A program made the translations under genes and the position numbers. A DNA stretch of 62,775 bases from Desulfuromonas sp. (GTDB taxonomy: Bacteria; Desulfobacterota; Desulfuromonadia; Desulfuromonadales; BM501): the NCBI RefSeq assembly GCF_002868845.1, contig NZ_PKUB01000039.1:1-62775 (forward strand). Reading direction: 5' to 3'. The notes under the pieces are model-generated. The model worked only from the letters and a program-made list of their open reading frames with translations. It was not told where the DNA came from and ran no database searches. Positions 27,838 to 36,632 of this stretch are shown here, piece by piece (within the stretch, counting starts at the first letter, position 1; every line of letters begins with the position of its first letter).

Positions 27838-29444
27838 GCGGACGCATAACCGGCCTGTCCGGGCCGACGGTGACCGTCGACCTCCGGGGCTTGAAGCTCT
27901 ACGACCGGGTCTTCGTCGGGCGGGCGCGGCTCGCCGGTGAGGTGGTGCGGCTTGAGCGGGACCGGGCGGTCGTCCAGGTCTACGAGGACACCCGGGGACT
28001 GGGGGTGGGCGAGCCGGCCGAGAGCAGCGAAAGGCCCCTGACCGTCAAGCTCGGCCCGGGCCTGCTCGCCGGGATGTTCGACGGCCTGCAACGCCCCCTG
28101 GAGGCCCTGCGGGAGGAGACCGGCCCCTTTATCGGCAGCGGCCGGGAGCTCTTCCCCCTCGACCTCGACCATAGCTGGACCTTCCATCCCCTGGCCCGGG
28201 CAGGGCAGAGGGTGGAGGAGGGCGAGGCTCTCGGCTACGTGGAGGAGGGGCCCTTCCGTCACCTGATCGCCGCCGGCGCCGCCGGAACCATCGCCTCCCT
28301 GGCGGAGGGGGAGATCACCCTCCGCGAGCCGCTTGGCCACCTTCAGGACGGACAGGCGCTGAAGGCCTGGCAGGAGTGGCCGGCGCGCCAGCCGCGTCCC
28401 TACCGCAGGCACCTGGCGCCCACCCAGCCCCTGGTCACCGGGCAGCGCTGCATCGATTTCCTCTTCCCCCTGGTCAAGGGGGGGACCGCCATCTTCCCCG
28501 GCGGATTCGGCACCGGCAAGACGGTTCTCGAGCAGTCGATCGCCAAATTCGCCGACGTGGACCTGGTGGTCTACGTCGGCTGCGGCGAGCGGGGCAACGA
28601 GATGGCCGAACTGCTCGGGGAGATCGTCACCCTGTCGGACCCCTGGAGGGAGGGGGACCTGATGTCTCGGACGATGGTGGTGGTGAACACCTCCAACATG
28701 CCGGTGGCGGCCCGGGAGGCCTCCATCTACACGGCGGTGACCATGGCCGAGTACTACCGGGACATGGGCTACCACGTCCTCTTCCTGGCCGACAGTATCT
28801 CCCGCTGGGCCGAGGCCCTGCGGGAGATCTCCGCCTCCCTGGAGGAGATGCCGGGGGAGGAGGGGTACCCGACCTATCTCGGTTCGCGCCTGTCGGCCTT
28901 TCTGGAGCGGGCGGGGGTGGTGGAGACGGCGGGCGGAGCGACCGGCTCGCTGAGCATGATCCTCTCGGTCTCCCCGCCGGGAGGGGACTTTACCGAGCCG
29001 GTGACCCAGGCCTGCCTGCGCAGCGCCGGGGCCTTCTTCATGCTCGACACCTCCCTGGCCCACAGCCGCCACTTCCCCGCCATCCATTGGGGGCAGAGCT
29101 ACTCCCTGTACGAGGGGGAGGCCGCGGTCTTCTTCGCCGAGCAGGTCTCCCCCCAATGGGAGGAGCAGAGGGGGCGCTGTCGGGAGCTGCTGCGCCGGGA
29201 GGAGGCCCTCAAGGAGGTGGCGGAGATCGTCGGCATGGAGGGCCTGCAGGACGCCGACCGCCTGCTGATGGTGGCCGCCGAGAGGATTCGCCGCGAGTTC
29301 CTTTGCCAGAACGCCTATACCGAAGACGCCTTCTCTCCTCCGGAGAAGACCCTGGCCGCCATCGGGGAGATCCTTGCCTTTTACGCCGGGGCCGAGGAGC
29401 GGCTCGCCGCCGGGGAAGCCCTGGACGAAATTCTTTCGAGGTAG
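27834..29444 (+). CDS. ntpA: V/A-type ATPase catalytic subunit A
   Basis: Protein of 536 residues and the nucleotide-hydrolysing subunit. The P-loop is GGFGTGKTV (about 222-230); further signatures are CGERGNEM, the segment NTSNMPVAAREASIY, and ADSISRWAEALREIS. The non-homologous bulge region specific to A subunits is present. Compared with the Thermus enzyme, about 45-50 residues are missing at the C-terminus: the protein stops at LDEILSR, just where homologues continue. Subunit B starts 4 bases later. Whether the short end is normal for this lineage cannot be judged here. Confidence 0.93.
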   Translation: MSGRITGLSGPTVTVDLRGLKLYDRVFVGRARLAGEVVRLERDRAVVQVYEDTRGLGVGEPAESSERPLTVKLGPGLLAGMFDGLQRPLEALREETGPFIGSGRELFPLDLDHSWTFHPLARAGQRVEEGEALGYVEEGPFRHLIAAGAAGTIASLAEGEITLREPLGHLQDGQALKAWQEWPARQPRPYRRHLAPTQPLVTGQRCIDFLFPLVKGGTAIFPGGFGTGKTVLEQSIAKFADVDLVVYVGCGERGNEMAELLGEIVTLSDPWREGDLMSRTMVVVNTSNMPVAAREASIYTAVTMAEYYRDMGYHVLFLADSISRWAEALREISASLEEMPGEEGYPTYLGSRLSAFLERAGVVETAGGATGSLSMILSVSPPGGDFTEPVTQACLRSAGAFFMLDTSLAHSRHFPAIHWGQSYSLYEGEAAVFFAEQVSPQWEEQRGRCRELLRREEALKEVAEIVGMEGLQDADRLLMVAAERIRREFLCQNAYTEDAFSPPEKTLAAIGEILAFYAGAEERLAAGEALDEILSR

Positions 29445-29448
29445 CGCG

Positions 29449-30774
29449 ATGCGCCTTGCCGAACACGCCTATGCAACCATCGCCTCCATCCGGGGGGCCC
29501 TGCTCTTTCTGGACGGGGTCCACGGGGCCCGCCTCGGCGAGGCGGTGCGTATCGTCTTCCCGGACGGCAGAGGCATGGCCGGGGAGGTCCTGAAGGTCGA
29601 GAGAGAGACGGTGCTGATCCAGGCCTTCGGGGAGACCCGGGGGCTTGACGTGGAGAACTCCGCGGTGGTCTTCAGCGACGCGCTGAAGAGGGCGCCGCTC
29701 TCCGCGGACTGCATCGGACGGGTCTTCGACGGCTCCTTTCGGCCCATCGACGGCCTGCCCATGTTCGTCCCCGAGGGGTGGGTGCCGCTGCTCGGTGCTC
29801 CCATCAACCCCGCCGCCCGGGCCGAGCCGGAGGAGTTCATCGAGACCGGCTTTTCCACCATCGACGGACTCAACACCCTCGTCAAGGGGCAGAAACTGCC
29901 GGTCTTCTCCTGCGCCGGGCTTCCCTCCAAGGAGATGGCCGCGGCCATCCTCCAGGGCTCTCGGCTGGCCGGGGGGGGCGACTTCGTGGTGGTCTTCGTG
30001 GCCCTCGGCCTGACCCACCACGACTTCACCTTCTACCTTCAGGCCCTGGAGGGGATGAAGGGCGACTTCGTGGCCTTCGTCAACCGGGCCGACGAGCCGG
30101 TGGTCGAAAGGCTGCTGGCGCCGCGCCTCGGCCTGGCCGTCGCCGAGGACCTGGCCTTCTCCCGGGGGATGGACGTGCTGGTGCTGGTCACCGACATGGC
30201 CAATTACTGCGACGCCCTGCGCGAGGTCTCCACCGCCCGGGAAGAGCTCCCCGGGCGGCGGGGCTACCCCGGCTACATGTACTCGGACCTGGCCTCCATC
30301 TACGAGCGGGCCGGGCGTATCAAGGGCCGGCCCGGGTCGGTGACGATGGTTCCGGTGGTGACCATGCCCGAGGACGACATCACCCACCCCATCCCCGACC
30401 TCACCGGCTATATCACCGAGGGGCAGGTCGTCCTCTCCCGGGAGCTTCACCAGAAGGGGATCTTCCCCCCCGTAGACGTCCTTCCCAGCCTCTCCCGGCT
30501 CATGCAGCACGGCATCGGCGAGGGCCACACCCGGGCCGACCACCGGCGCATCGCCAACCTGCTCTACCGCACCTACGCCAAGGGGCGCGAACTGCGCAAG
30601 CTGGAGGCGATCGTCGGTCGGGAGGGGATGATCGAGGCCGACCAGCAGATGCTCGACCTGGCCGACGCCTTCGAGGAGGAGATCGTCAGGCAGGGCCTGG
30701 AGCGTCGCAGCATCGGCCAGACCCTCGACGCCGGCCTGGAGTTGCTGCGGCGCTTCGGAGTGGAGGAGCCATGA
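29449..30774 (+). CDS. ntpB: V/A-type ATPase regulatory subunit B
   Basis: Protein of 441 residues, the non-catalytic partner of A in the hexameric head. It shows the B-type features: no classic P-loop (SCAGLPSKEMAA instead), then FVNRADEPVVERLLAPR, VLVLVTDMANYCDALREVS, and the segments YSDLASIYERAGR and MPEDDITHPIPDLTGYITEGQ. The ATG at 29449 follows a GAGG site in the end of subunit A; a longer frame from 29374 has no family support. The stop overlaps the ATG of subunit D. Confidence 0.93.
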   Translation: MRLAEHAYATIASIRGALLFLDGVHGARLGEAVRIVFPDGRGMAGEVLKVERETVLIQAFGETRGLDVENSAVVFSDALKRAPLSADCIGRVFDGSFRPIDGLPMFVPEGWVPLLGAPINPAARAEPEEFIETGFSTIDGLNTLVKGQKLPVFSCAGLPSKEMAAAILQGSRLAGGGDFVVVFVALGLTHHDFTFYLQALEGMKGDFVAFVNRADEPVVERLLAPRLGLAVAEDLAFSRGMDVLVLVTDMANYCDALREVSTAREELPGRRGYPGYMYSDLASIYERAGRIKGRPGSVTMVPVVTMPEDDITHPIPDLTGYITEGQVVLSRELHQKGIFPPVDVLPSLSRLMQHGIGEGHTRADHRRIANLLYRTYAKGRELRKLEAIVGREGMIEADQQMLDLADAFEEEIVRQGLERRSIGQTLDAGLELLRRFGVEEP

Positions 30775-31394
30775 TTCACCCGACCCGGACCAACCTGCTC
30801 CTGCTCAAGGACAAGTCCCGCTCGGTGGTCAACAGCATCGCCATCCTCAAGGGGCGCCGCCAGGCGCTGATCCGCGAGCTGCTCTCCGCCAGCCTCCCCC
30901 TGCTGCGGGCCCGGGACGAGATCCGTACCCTCTACGGCCGGGCCCTGACCGAGCTGCAGCTGAGCCTCGGCCACGAGGGAGACGATTTCGTCCGTTCCCT
31001 GGTGCCGCTGAGCCGCCGGGAGCTGGGGCTGCAGATCGTCCCCCGCAAGGTCATGGGGGTCGCCTACCGCGACGTGACCGTAGAGCAGAGCCCGGTCCGT
31101 TCTCCGGACCAGAGGGAGTACGACTTCGCAGTCACCACCCCTCACCTGGAGGAGGCGATCGGCCTGTTCGAGACGGTCGTCGAGGAGATGCTGCGCATCG
31201 CCGCCTTCGAGGCGAAGCTGAAGCGCCTGGGGGCAGAACTGCTGCGCATAACCCGGCGCATTCGGGTCCTGGAGGAGCGCATCCAGCCGCGGTTGCGGGC
31301 CCAGATCCGCAGTATCGCCCAGTATCTCGGCGAGCGGGAGCGGGAGGCCCACTACCGGCTCAAACTGTTCAAGGGGAAGGTGGTCGGAGGTTAG
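30771..31394 (+). CDS. ntpD: V/A-type ATPase subunit D (central rotor shaft)
   Basis: Protein of 207 residues made of two long helices, typical of subunit D: the start MIHPTRTNLLLLKDKSRSV, and the C-terminal helix with RRIRVLEERIQPRLRAQIRSI. It is the last gene of the operon. Its stop overlaps the stop of the convergent NDUFA9-like gene (31391-31394). Confidence 0.92.
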   Translation: MIHPTRTNLLLLKDKSRSVVNSIAILKGRRQALIRELLSASLPLLRARDEIRTLYGRALTELQLSLGHEGDDFVRSLVPLSRRELGLQIVPRKVMGVAYRDVTVEQSPVRSPDQREYDFAVTTPHLEEAIGLFETVVEEMLRIAAFEAKLKRLGAELLRITRRIRVLEERIQPRLRAQIRSIAQYLGEREREAHYRLKLFKGKVVGG

Positions 31395-32287
31395 CCAGCG
31401 AGGATCTCCTTCACCCCCTCGGCGAAGGAGACCGGGGAGAGCCCGAAGGTCTCGGCCCAGGGGCCAGGGTCGCAGACGTTCCCCTCGAGGAGCATGGTCA
31501 GTTGGTCGCTGGTGATGGGGAAGCGGGGCACCCCCTCGAGCAGGGCGACGAGGGGTTTCATCAGGAGCAGGGGCTGGTGGACTTTGCACACGCGGCTCTT
31601 GCCAACGGCCGCGCCGATGGCGTCGAGGACCTCGTCGTAGCTGTAGTCCTGCGGGCCGCAGCAGAGGTAGGTCTGGCCGATGGTCTCCGGCTTGTCCAGG
31701 GCGAGGGCGAAGCTTCGGGCCACGTCCTCCACCGCCACCGGGGCCATGCGGTAGCGGCCGTCGCCGAAAACCGGGACTACCGGCAGGCGACGGACCAGTT
31801 CGGCGAGGGTGTTGACGAACTCGCCCCCCGCCCCGAAGACGAGGGACGGGCGGAAGATCGTCCAGTCGAGGGAGGAGGCGCGCACAGCCTTCTCGGCCAG
31901 CCACTTGGTCCGGTGATAGCCGGTGGCGGCTCCTTCGCGGGAGCCGTTGGCGCTCATCTGCAGGTAGCGTCGCACCCCCTGGCTCTGAGCCGCCGCGACC
32001 ACGTTGCGGGTCGCCTCGGCGTGCAGCTTTTCAAAGGTGATCCCCCGCCCCGGGAACTCCCGGATGATGCCGACCAGGTGGATGACCGCGTCGCACCCTT
32101 CGAGGGCCCCAGCCAGGGTCGCGGGGTCGGCGGCGTCGCCCGGTCGGGTCTCGATCCCCTCGCGGGTCGCAAGCTTCTTCTCGGAGCCGGGGCGCACCAG
32201 GCAGCGCACTTCGTGCCCCGCCGCGCCCAGCTGGCGCAGGATCTCTCCCCCCACGAAACCGGTCCCCCCGGTGACGAAAACCTTCAT
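31391..32287 (-). CDS. NDUFA9-like NAD(P)-binding SDR-family protein
   Basis: Protein of 298 residues, atypical short-chain dehydrogenase fold. The Rossmann motif TGGTGFVG lies at residues 6-13; the NDUFA9-type segments DAVIHLVGI, the YHRTK active-site-like motif and FRPSLVFGAGG follow. Relatives include complex I accessory subunit NDUFA9 and epimerase-like proteins; a role with membrane quinone or lipid enzymes is possible but unproven. It lies downstream of rtcB on the same strand, separated by a repeat-containing gap. Confidence 0.82.
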   Translation of the reverse strand: MKVFVTGGTGFVGGEILRQLGAAGHEVRCLVRPGSEKKLATREGIETRPGDAADPATLAGALEGCDAVIHLVGIIREFPGRGITFEKLHAEATRNVVAAAQSQGVRRYLQMSANGSREGAATGYHRTKWLAEKAVRASSLDWTIFRPSLVFGAGGEFVNTLAELVRRLPVVPVFGDGRYRMAPVAVEDVARSFALALDKPETIGQTYLCCGPQDYSYDEVLDAIGAAVGKSRVCKVHQPLLLMKPLVALLEGVPRFPITSDQLTMLLEGNVCDPGPWAETFGLSPVSFAEGVKEILAG

Positions 32288-32310
32288 GGCAACCTCCGAA
32301 AAAATTTGAA

Positions 32311-32388
32311 TTCAGAATCCGGGAGCCAGAATCCAGAATAGAATCCCTGACTGCTGAAAATCCGGCGCCTCAATTCCTCTCTGGCTCC
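32311..32388. repeat. Intergenic direct and inverted repeats between rtcB and the NDUFA9-like gene
   Basis: CAGAATCC occurs twice as a direct repeat (32313-32320 and 32327-32334). GGAGCCAGA (32322-32330) is perfectly inverted as TCTGGCTCC (32380-32388), giving a 9-base stem with a large loop. Short repeats of this GGAGCCAGAAT kind occur between genes in related bacteria (from memory). It fills the 106-base gap. Confidence 0.6.
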
Positions 32389-32393
32389 TGGCT

Positions 32394-33836
32394 CTACCCC
32401 TTCACCACCGCCAGCGGGCGGAGGCGGGCGACGATCTTGCCGATGCCGTCCTGCTGAACTACCTGAACCACTTCGGCGACGTCCTTGTACGCCTCGGGAA
32501 TCTCCTCGGCGACGGTGGCCCGGCCCGCGGCGCGGATGAGGATGCCCCGGGCCGCCAGTTCGGCCTCGATGTTGCGGCCGCGGGCAAGTTTCTTGGCGGC
32601 GTGTCGCGACAGCATCCGGCCGGCGCCGTGGCAGGTGGAGCCGAAGGTCTCCGCGAAGCCCCCCTCGGTTCCGACCAGTACGTAGGAGTAGCGCCCCATG
32701 TCCCCGGGGATGAGGACCGGCTGCCCTACCGCGCGGTACGCCTCGGGAGTCTCGGGGTGGCCGGGGGGGAAGGCGCGGGTGGCCCCCTTGCGGTGGACGC
32801 AGAGGCGCCGCTCGCGGCCCCCGACGGTGTGGGTCTCCCACTTGGCGATGTTGTGGCAGACGTCGTAGATGACCGACAGGCGCAGGTCGCCCGGTCCCAG
32901 GCCGAGCACCTGCTCGAAGGACTCGCGCACCCAGGCGGTGATGAGCTGGCGGTTGGCGAAGGCGAAGTTGGCTGCGCAGGCCATGGCGGCCATGTACTGG
33001 AGCGCTTCGGGGCTCTTCAGGGGAGCGCAGCACAGTTGCCGGTCGGGCAGGTCGATGCCGTACCTGCGGCTCGCCGCGAGCATGACCAGGATGTAGTCGT
33101 CGCAGACCTGGTGGCCGAACCCCCGGCTTCCGGTGTGGATGGTCACGGTCAGCTGGCCGGGGAAGAGCCCCAGGGCGTCGGCGGCCTTGCGGTCCTGAAT
33201 CTCCTCCACCTCCTGAACCTCCAGAAAGTGATTCCCGCTGCCCAGGGTGCCGAGCTGGGCCCGACCCCTCTCCATGGCACGATCGGAGACGAACTCCGGA
33301 TCGGCCCCGGCGATGGTGCCCCCCGCTTCGATGTGGCGCAAATCCTCCTCGCCGCCATAGCCGTGCTCCACCGCCCAGCGTGCTCCCTTCTGCAGCACCT
33401 TGCGCTCTTCCTGATGCAAAAGCTTCAGGTCGCGGCGCTGTGAGCCGACCCCGGAGGGGACGTTGCGGAACAGGGTGTTGACCAGTTCCTTGAGTCGGGG
33501 GCGGGCCTCTGCGGCGGCCAGGCCGCTGCGCAGCAGGCGTACCCCGCAGTTGATGTCGTAGCCGACCCCGCCGGGGGAAACGACCCCTTCTTCGGGCTCG
33601 AAGGCGGCGACTCCGCCGATGGGGAAGCCGTAGCCCCAGTGAATGTCGGGCATGGCGATGGAGGGGCCGACGATGCCGGGAAGGGTGGCCACGTTGCGCA
33701 CCTGCTCGAGGGCCTGCTCCTTCTGCAGGAAGGCCATCATCGCCTCGCTGGCGAAGACCAGCCCCTCGGTGCGCATCGCCCCTTCCCGGGGGATGCGCCA
33801 GCGGCAGGCGTCGATTTTCTCGATTTTCACGGTCAT
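32394..33836 (-). CDS. rtcB: RtcB-family RNA-splicing ligase (3'-phosphate RNA ligase)
   Basis: Protein of 480 residues. It joins RNA 2',3'-cyclic phosphate or 3'-phosphate ends to 5'-OH ends using GTP and Mn2+. Visible motifs are MPDIHWGYGFPIGG, the metal Cys in YDINCGVRLL, LGSGNHFLEVQ, HTGSRGFGHQVC and, near the end, the guanylylation-site region STCHGAGRMLSRHAAKK, whose His is the conserved nucleophile. The archease gene lies 67 bases upstream on the same strand; archease speeds RtcB turnover, so the pair forms an RNA repair or tRNA ligation unit. Confidence 0.95.
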   Translation of the reverse strand: MTVKIEKIDACRWRIPREGAMRTEGLVFASEAMMAFLQKEQALEQVRNVATLPGIVGPSIAMPDIHWGYGFPIGGVAAFEPEEGVVSPGGVGYDINCGVRLLRSGLAAAEARPRLKELVNTLFRNVPSGVGSQRRDLKLLHQEERKVLQKGARWAVEHGYGGEEDLRHIEAGGTIAGADPEFVSDRAMERGRAQLGTLGSGNHFLEVQEVEEIQDRKAADALGLFPGQLTVTIHTGSRGFGHQVCDDYILVMLAASRRYGIDLPDRQLCCAPLKSPEALQYMAAMACAANFAFANRQLITAWVRESFEQVLGLGPGDLRLSVIYDVCHNIAKWETHTVGGRERRLCVHRKGATRAFPPGHPETPEAYRAVGQPVLIPGDMGRYSYVLVGTEGGFAETFGSTCHGAGRMLSRHAAKKLARGRNIEAELAARGILIRAAGRATVAEEIPEAYKDVAEVVQVVQQDGIGKIVARLRPLAVVKG

Positions 33837-33903
33837 TGCAAAAAAGGCTTCAGGGGGCAGACCTCCCCGGCCCCTTCAGCCCGTCGCCTTTCTCCGTGGT
33901 GTT

Positions 33904-34320
33904 TTACAGGTCCAGGTAGACCCGGGCCCGCCACAGATCGTCCCTTTTCTCCACCTTGACCTGGTGGTAGGTTGCGGCTTTGACTTCCCTCTGCACAAGA
34001 TGTTCCTTCGGGTCGAAGGGCGTCCCGCGAACCACGCCTTTCAGGAAGTCCTTCCCGACTTCCGAGACCTGGAAATCGAGGGGCACCAGGCTGCGGATCT
34101 CAAAGAGGAACAGAATCTCGTTGAGCCAGTTGACGAGCAACTCCTCCCGATCCGCTCCGCCGATGGTGACCGTCTCCTCCACGAACGGGGAAGCCTCAAT
34201 GACTCCGAAGAGGATTTCTGTCAGGCCACGGGCGGCCTCGACAAAGAGCTCTTCAAGGGTCGCGGCGGAGGCCTCGATTCCCATGTCGGCAGTGTGTTCC
34301 AGCAGCCGGTAGCTCGCCAC
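33904..34320 (-). CDS. Archease (RtcB activating protein)
   Basis: Protein of 138 residues, typical archease. The N-terminus SYRLLEHTADMGIEA contains the conserved His-Thr-Ala-Asp metal-site residues, LFVEAARGLTEI follows, and the C-terminus has YHQVKVEKRDDLWRARVYLDL. It binds calcium or another metal and promotes guanylylation of RtcB. Its position just upstream of rtcB supports this role. Confidence 0.93.
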   Translation of the reverse strand: MASYRLLEHTADMGIEASAATLEELFVEAARGLTEILFGVIEASPFVEETVTIGGADREELLVNWLNEILFLFEIRSLVPLDFQVSEVGKDFLKGVVRGTPFDPKEHLVQREVKAATYHQVKVEKRDDLWRARVYLDL

Positions 34321-34368
34321 GGACTTCCCTCTTCACGCCCGCGGCGCAGCATCGGCCCCGGGGTCGGT

Positions 34369-34884
34369 TTAGGCCCTTCGTTCCCACGTCACCCTGCAGA
34401 CCGAGTGCTCATCGGTCCAGGATACCCGCAGATCCCCCTGGTGGGCCTTGTGCAGAGCCCTGCCGAGGTGTTCGGCCAACTTCTGCTCGGTCGTCTCGAT
34501 GCAAAGGTCGTCCCCCTGCCGGTCGACGCTGATGATCCGCTCCAGGGGGTTTTTGGCCCTGGCTTTGCTCTCCTCGTTCTTGAGAATGTTGCGGATCTCC
34601 TCCTCATGTTCCCACAGGTAGCTGCCGCGCAGGGTGACGATCCCCTCGGGATAGTGCTCGGCGACCTTGCGGCAGGCGGGGCAGGTGACCCAGCCCACGT
34701 CTTTGCTCTTCCTGGCTTCTTCGAATCCCGCCGGGTCTGTGTACCAGCGTTTGTTGCGGTAGACGGACTGGCAGCTGCCGCAGACGGAGGTCTCTTTCAG
34801 GCCTTCCTCGGGCAGGTAGGGGTCGCTGCTGGTCTGGGCGCGGCCGCGCTTGTCGCTGATTCCAAATTTGGTGTCTTTTCGCAT
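34369..34884 (-). CDS. BCAM0308-like protein with two CXXC motifs
   Basis: Protein of 171 residues with an N-terminal basic stretch, then two CXXC knuckles (CGSCQS and CPACRK, about residues 35 and 67) that may hold zinc, and a C-terminal alpha/beta domain (IISVDRQGDDLCIETTEQKLAEHLG). It resembles BCAM0308-family proteins and, loosely, NMD3-type zinc domains. Function unknown. The ATG at 34884 is preceded by an AAGGGTGAT site. It lies upstream of archease and rtcB on the same strand, separated by 48 bases, and could belong to the same transcript. Confidence 0.65.
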   Translation of the reverse strand: MRKDTKFGISDKRGRAQTSSDPYLPEEGLKETSVCGSCQSVYRNKRWYTDPAGFEEARKSKDVGWVTCPACRKVAEHYPEGIVTLRGSYLWEHEEEIRNILKNEESKARAKNPLERIISVDRQGDDLCIETTEQKLAEHLGRALHKAHQGDLRVSWTDEHSVCRVTWERRA

Positions 34885-34957
34885 TCTTATCACCCTTTTC
34901 TGGCTGGAGGTTTGCCTCCCTGATTTCAGTATAGCACCATTGTCGGGGGTGTGTTTT

Positions 34958-35650
34958 TCAGGGCCCTTCCTTGCCTTTGCGCATCTTTTTGTAGACCAGG
35001 GGCAGTACGACCACCATGACCAGGAAAAGCCCGAGGGGCAGAAGGAAGTCGGGGGTGAGGAAGGCCCGCCATCCCCCCCCCGCGGCCTTCTGAGTCGCTT
35101 CGGTGAGGTAGCAGTAGGCAAAGGTGCCCGGAATGATCCCGAGGGCGGTGGAGATGAAGTAGTACCGGAAGCTGACCTTGGAGAGGCCCGCTCCGAAGTT
35201 GATGCCGTTGAAGGGGAAGAGGGGGATCAGGCGCATGATGAAGAGGATCTTGAGACCGTGCTTTTCGATGCTCTCGTCGAAATCCTTGAGTTTGCCCCCC
35301 CGCAGGAAGCGGGCCACGAAGTCCCGGCCCAGGGTGCGGGCCATGAGAAAACAGCCGCAGGCGCCGATCGTGGCGCCGGCGACGATGTAGAGGGTGGCGG
35401 GCAGGGCGCCGAAGGCCAGGGCCCCGGCGATGGTGAGGACCACCCCCGGGAAGGCGAAGACGGTGAAGACGATGTAGAGCACGATGTAGATCAGCGGCGC
35501 CCAGAAGCCCGCCTGCTCCAGGAAGCGGCCGAGCTGCTCCTGGGACAGGTAGCTGCCGACGCCGGTGAACTTGGCCAGCGCCACCAGAGCGGCCAGAAAC
35601 AGGATCAGCAGGGCGAACTTGAGGCCGGCCTTGCTAGACGTTTCGCTCAT
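34958..35650 (-). CDS. TVP38/TMEM64 (DedA-superfamily) membrane protein
   Basis: Protein of 230 residues with about five membrane helices. It contains the family core: FAFPGVVLTIAGALAFG, the loop with GATIGACGCFLMARTLGRDF, the basic stretch and FIMRLIPLFPFNGINFGAGL. Such proteins are implicated in lipid flipping or membrane homeostasis. The neighbouring cyclase-family gene lies 21 bases upstream. Confidence 0.88.
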   Translation of the reverse strand: MSETSSKAGLKFALLILFLAALVALAKFTGVGSYLSQEQLGRFLEQAGFWAPLIYIVLYIVFTVFAFPGVVLTIAGALAFGALPATLYIVAGATIGACGCFLMARTLGRDFVARFLRGGKLKDFDESIEKHGLKILFIMRLIPLFPFNGINFGAGLSKVSFRYYFISTALGIIPGTFAYCYLTEATQKAAGGGWRAFLTPDFLLPLGLFLVMVVVLPLVYKKMRKGKEGP

Positions 35651-35671
35651 GCCCGAAATCTCCTTTTGTTC

Positions 35672-36343
35672 CTAGCGCGGCCAGCGGGTGTGGTGCTCTT
35701 CGCGAGTGGGCGGCGCTTCGGGGGCGCGCAGAACGGCCCGGCAGGGAGCGCCCTCGGCGCCGTCGAGACGCAGCGGCAGGCAGATCAGCTCGTAAGGGCC
35801 CCGTTTCACCCCGGACAGGTTGAGCCCCTCGAGCACGGTCACGCCGGCCTCCAGGAGGGTCCGGTGCACCGCCCCGGTGGAGCGGAAGGGCTCGATCGAG
35901 AGGTAGTCGATGCCCACCAACCGGACCCCGATCTCTACCAGGTAGGCGGCCCCGTCCGGGGTCAGGCCGTCGTAGTCCTCGCTGAAGTCGGACCGGGACC
36001 AGAGCAGGGAGTTGCGGGTGCGCAGCAGGAGGCGGCCCTGGCCCTTCAGCTTGAGTTTTCTCAGTTCTTCTCCCCTGATGTCCCCCCGGCGGTGGGCCAG
36101 GTCCACCACCATGCACGGCCCGACGAGGGTCTCCAGGGGAATGTCTCCGACGGTTCCCTCCTCCCCCAGCAGGTGGGCGGGGGCGTCGAGGTGGGTGCCG
36201 GCGTGGCTACCCAGGCGCAGCCGGCTGAGGCGGAAACTCTCTGGCGTACCCGGGACCGTTTCCTCCATCCTTTCGAAGGGGGGATCCCCCGGATAGCGGG
36301 GGAGGGCGGGGGAGAGGGGGACGCTGATGTCGTGCAGGGGCAT
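35672..36343 (-). CDS. Cyclase-family (kynurenine formamidase-like) hydrolase
   Basis: Protein of 223 residues with the metal-binding signature SHAGTHLDAPAH (about residues 46-57), and LVGIDYLSIEPF and ELICLPLRLDGAEGAP in the C-terminal half. Family members hydrolyse amides such as N-formylkynurenine with zinc or manganese; the actual substrate is not evident. It is first of a two-gene unit with the TVP38 protein and divergent from the hydrogenase operon, with a 289-base shared upstream region. Confidence 0.85.
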   Translation of the reverse strand: MPLHDISVPLSPALPRYPGDPPFERMEETVPGTPESFRLSRLRLGSHAGTHLDAPAHLLGEEGTVGDIPLETLVGPCMVVDLAHRRGDIRGEELRKLKLKGQGRLLLRTRNSLLWSRSDFSEDYDGLTPDGAAYLVEIGVRLVGIDYLSIEPFRSTGAVHRTLLEAGVTVLEGLNLSGVKRGPYELICLPLRLDGAEGAPCRAVLRAPEAPPTREEHHTRWPR

Positions 36344-36494
36344 GGCGCGGTTGTCCTTTTCGGGGTGGCGGCGGAGGCGGAATTTGTCCCCGGTCGCTTG
36401 CTTAAGCCGGTTTGGAACCTATAATGAATAGCACATGCGGAAGGGATCCGTAAAACCCCTCTTCCCAAAGTATACGAAACCACAGGTGGATTTC

Positions 36495-36537
36495 TTGACA
36501 GAGGGGCGTCAAAATAATAAAACAATGTTATTATTTT
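36495..36537 (+). promoter_or_regulatory. TTGACA box with adjacent AT-rich perfect inverted repeat upstream of the hydrogenase operon
   Basis: TTGACA (36495-36500) is followed by AAAATAATAA (36511-36520), a 7-base centre and its perfect inverse TTATTATTTT (36528-36537). The repeat would cover the -10 region and transcription start, so it looks like an operator for a dimeric regulator. A clear -10 box is lacking. It lies about 96 bases before the hydrogenase start codon. Confidence 0.4.
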
Positions 36538-36632
36538 CTTGGGATATGGCCAAGTTCTTCCTTTTCGGCCTTAAAATAAAAACATAATACCGTTTGTTTG
36601 TCATTCTGCCTTGCGGAAAGGAGGTCAGATCT

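Noticed and set aside
36538-36632. Sigma54 promoter before the hydrogenase operon
   Set aside because: TGGCCAAGTTCTTCC lacks the GC at the -12 position.
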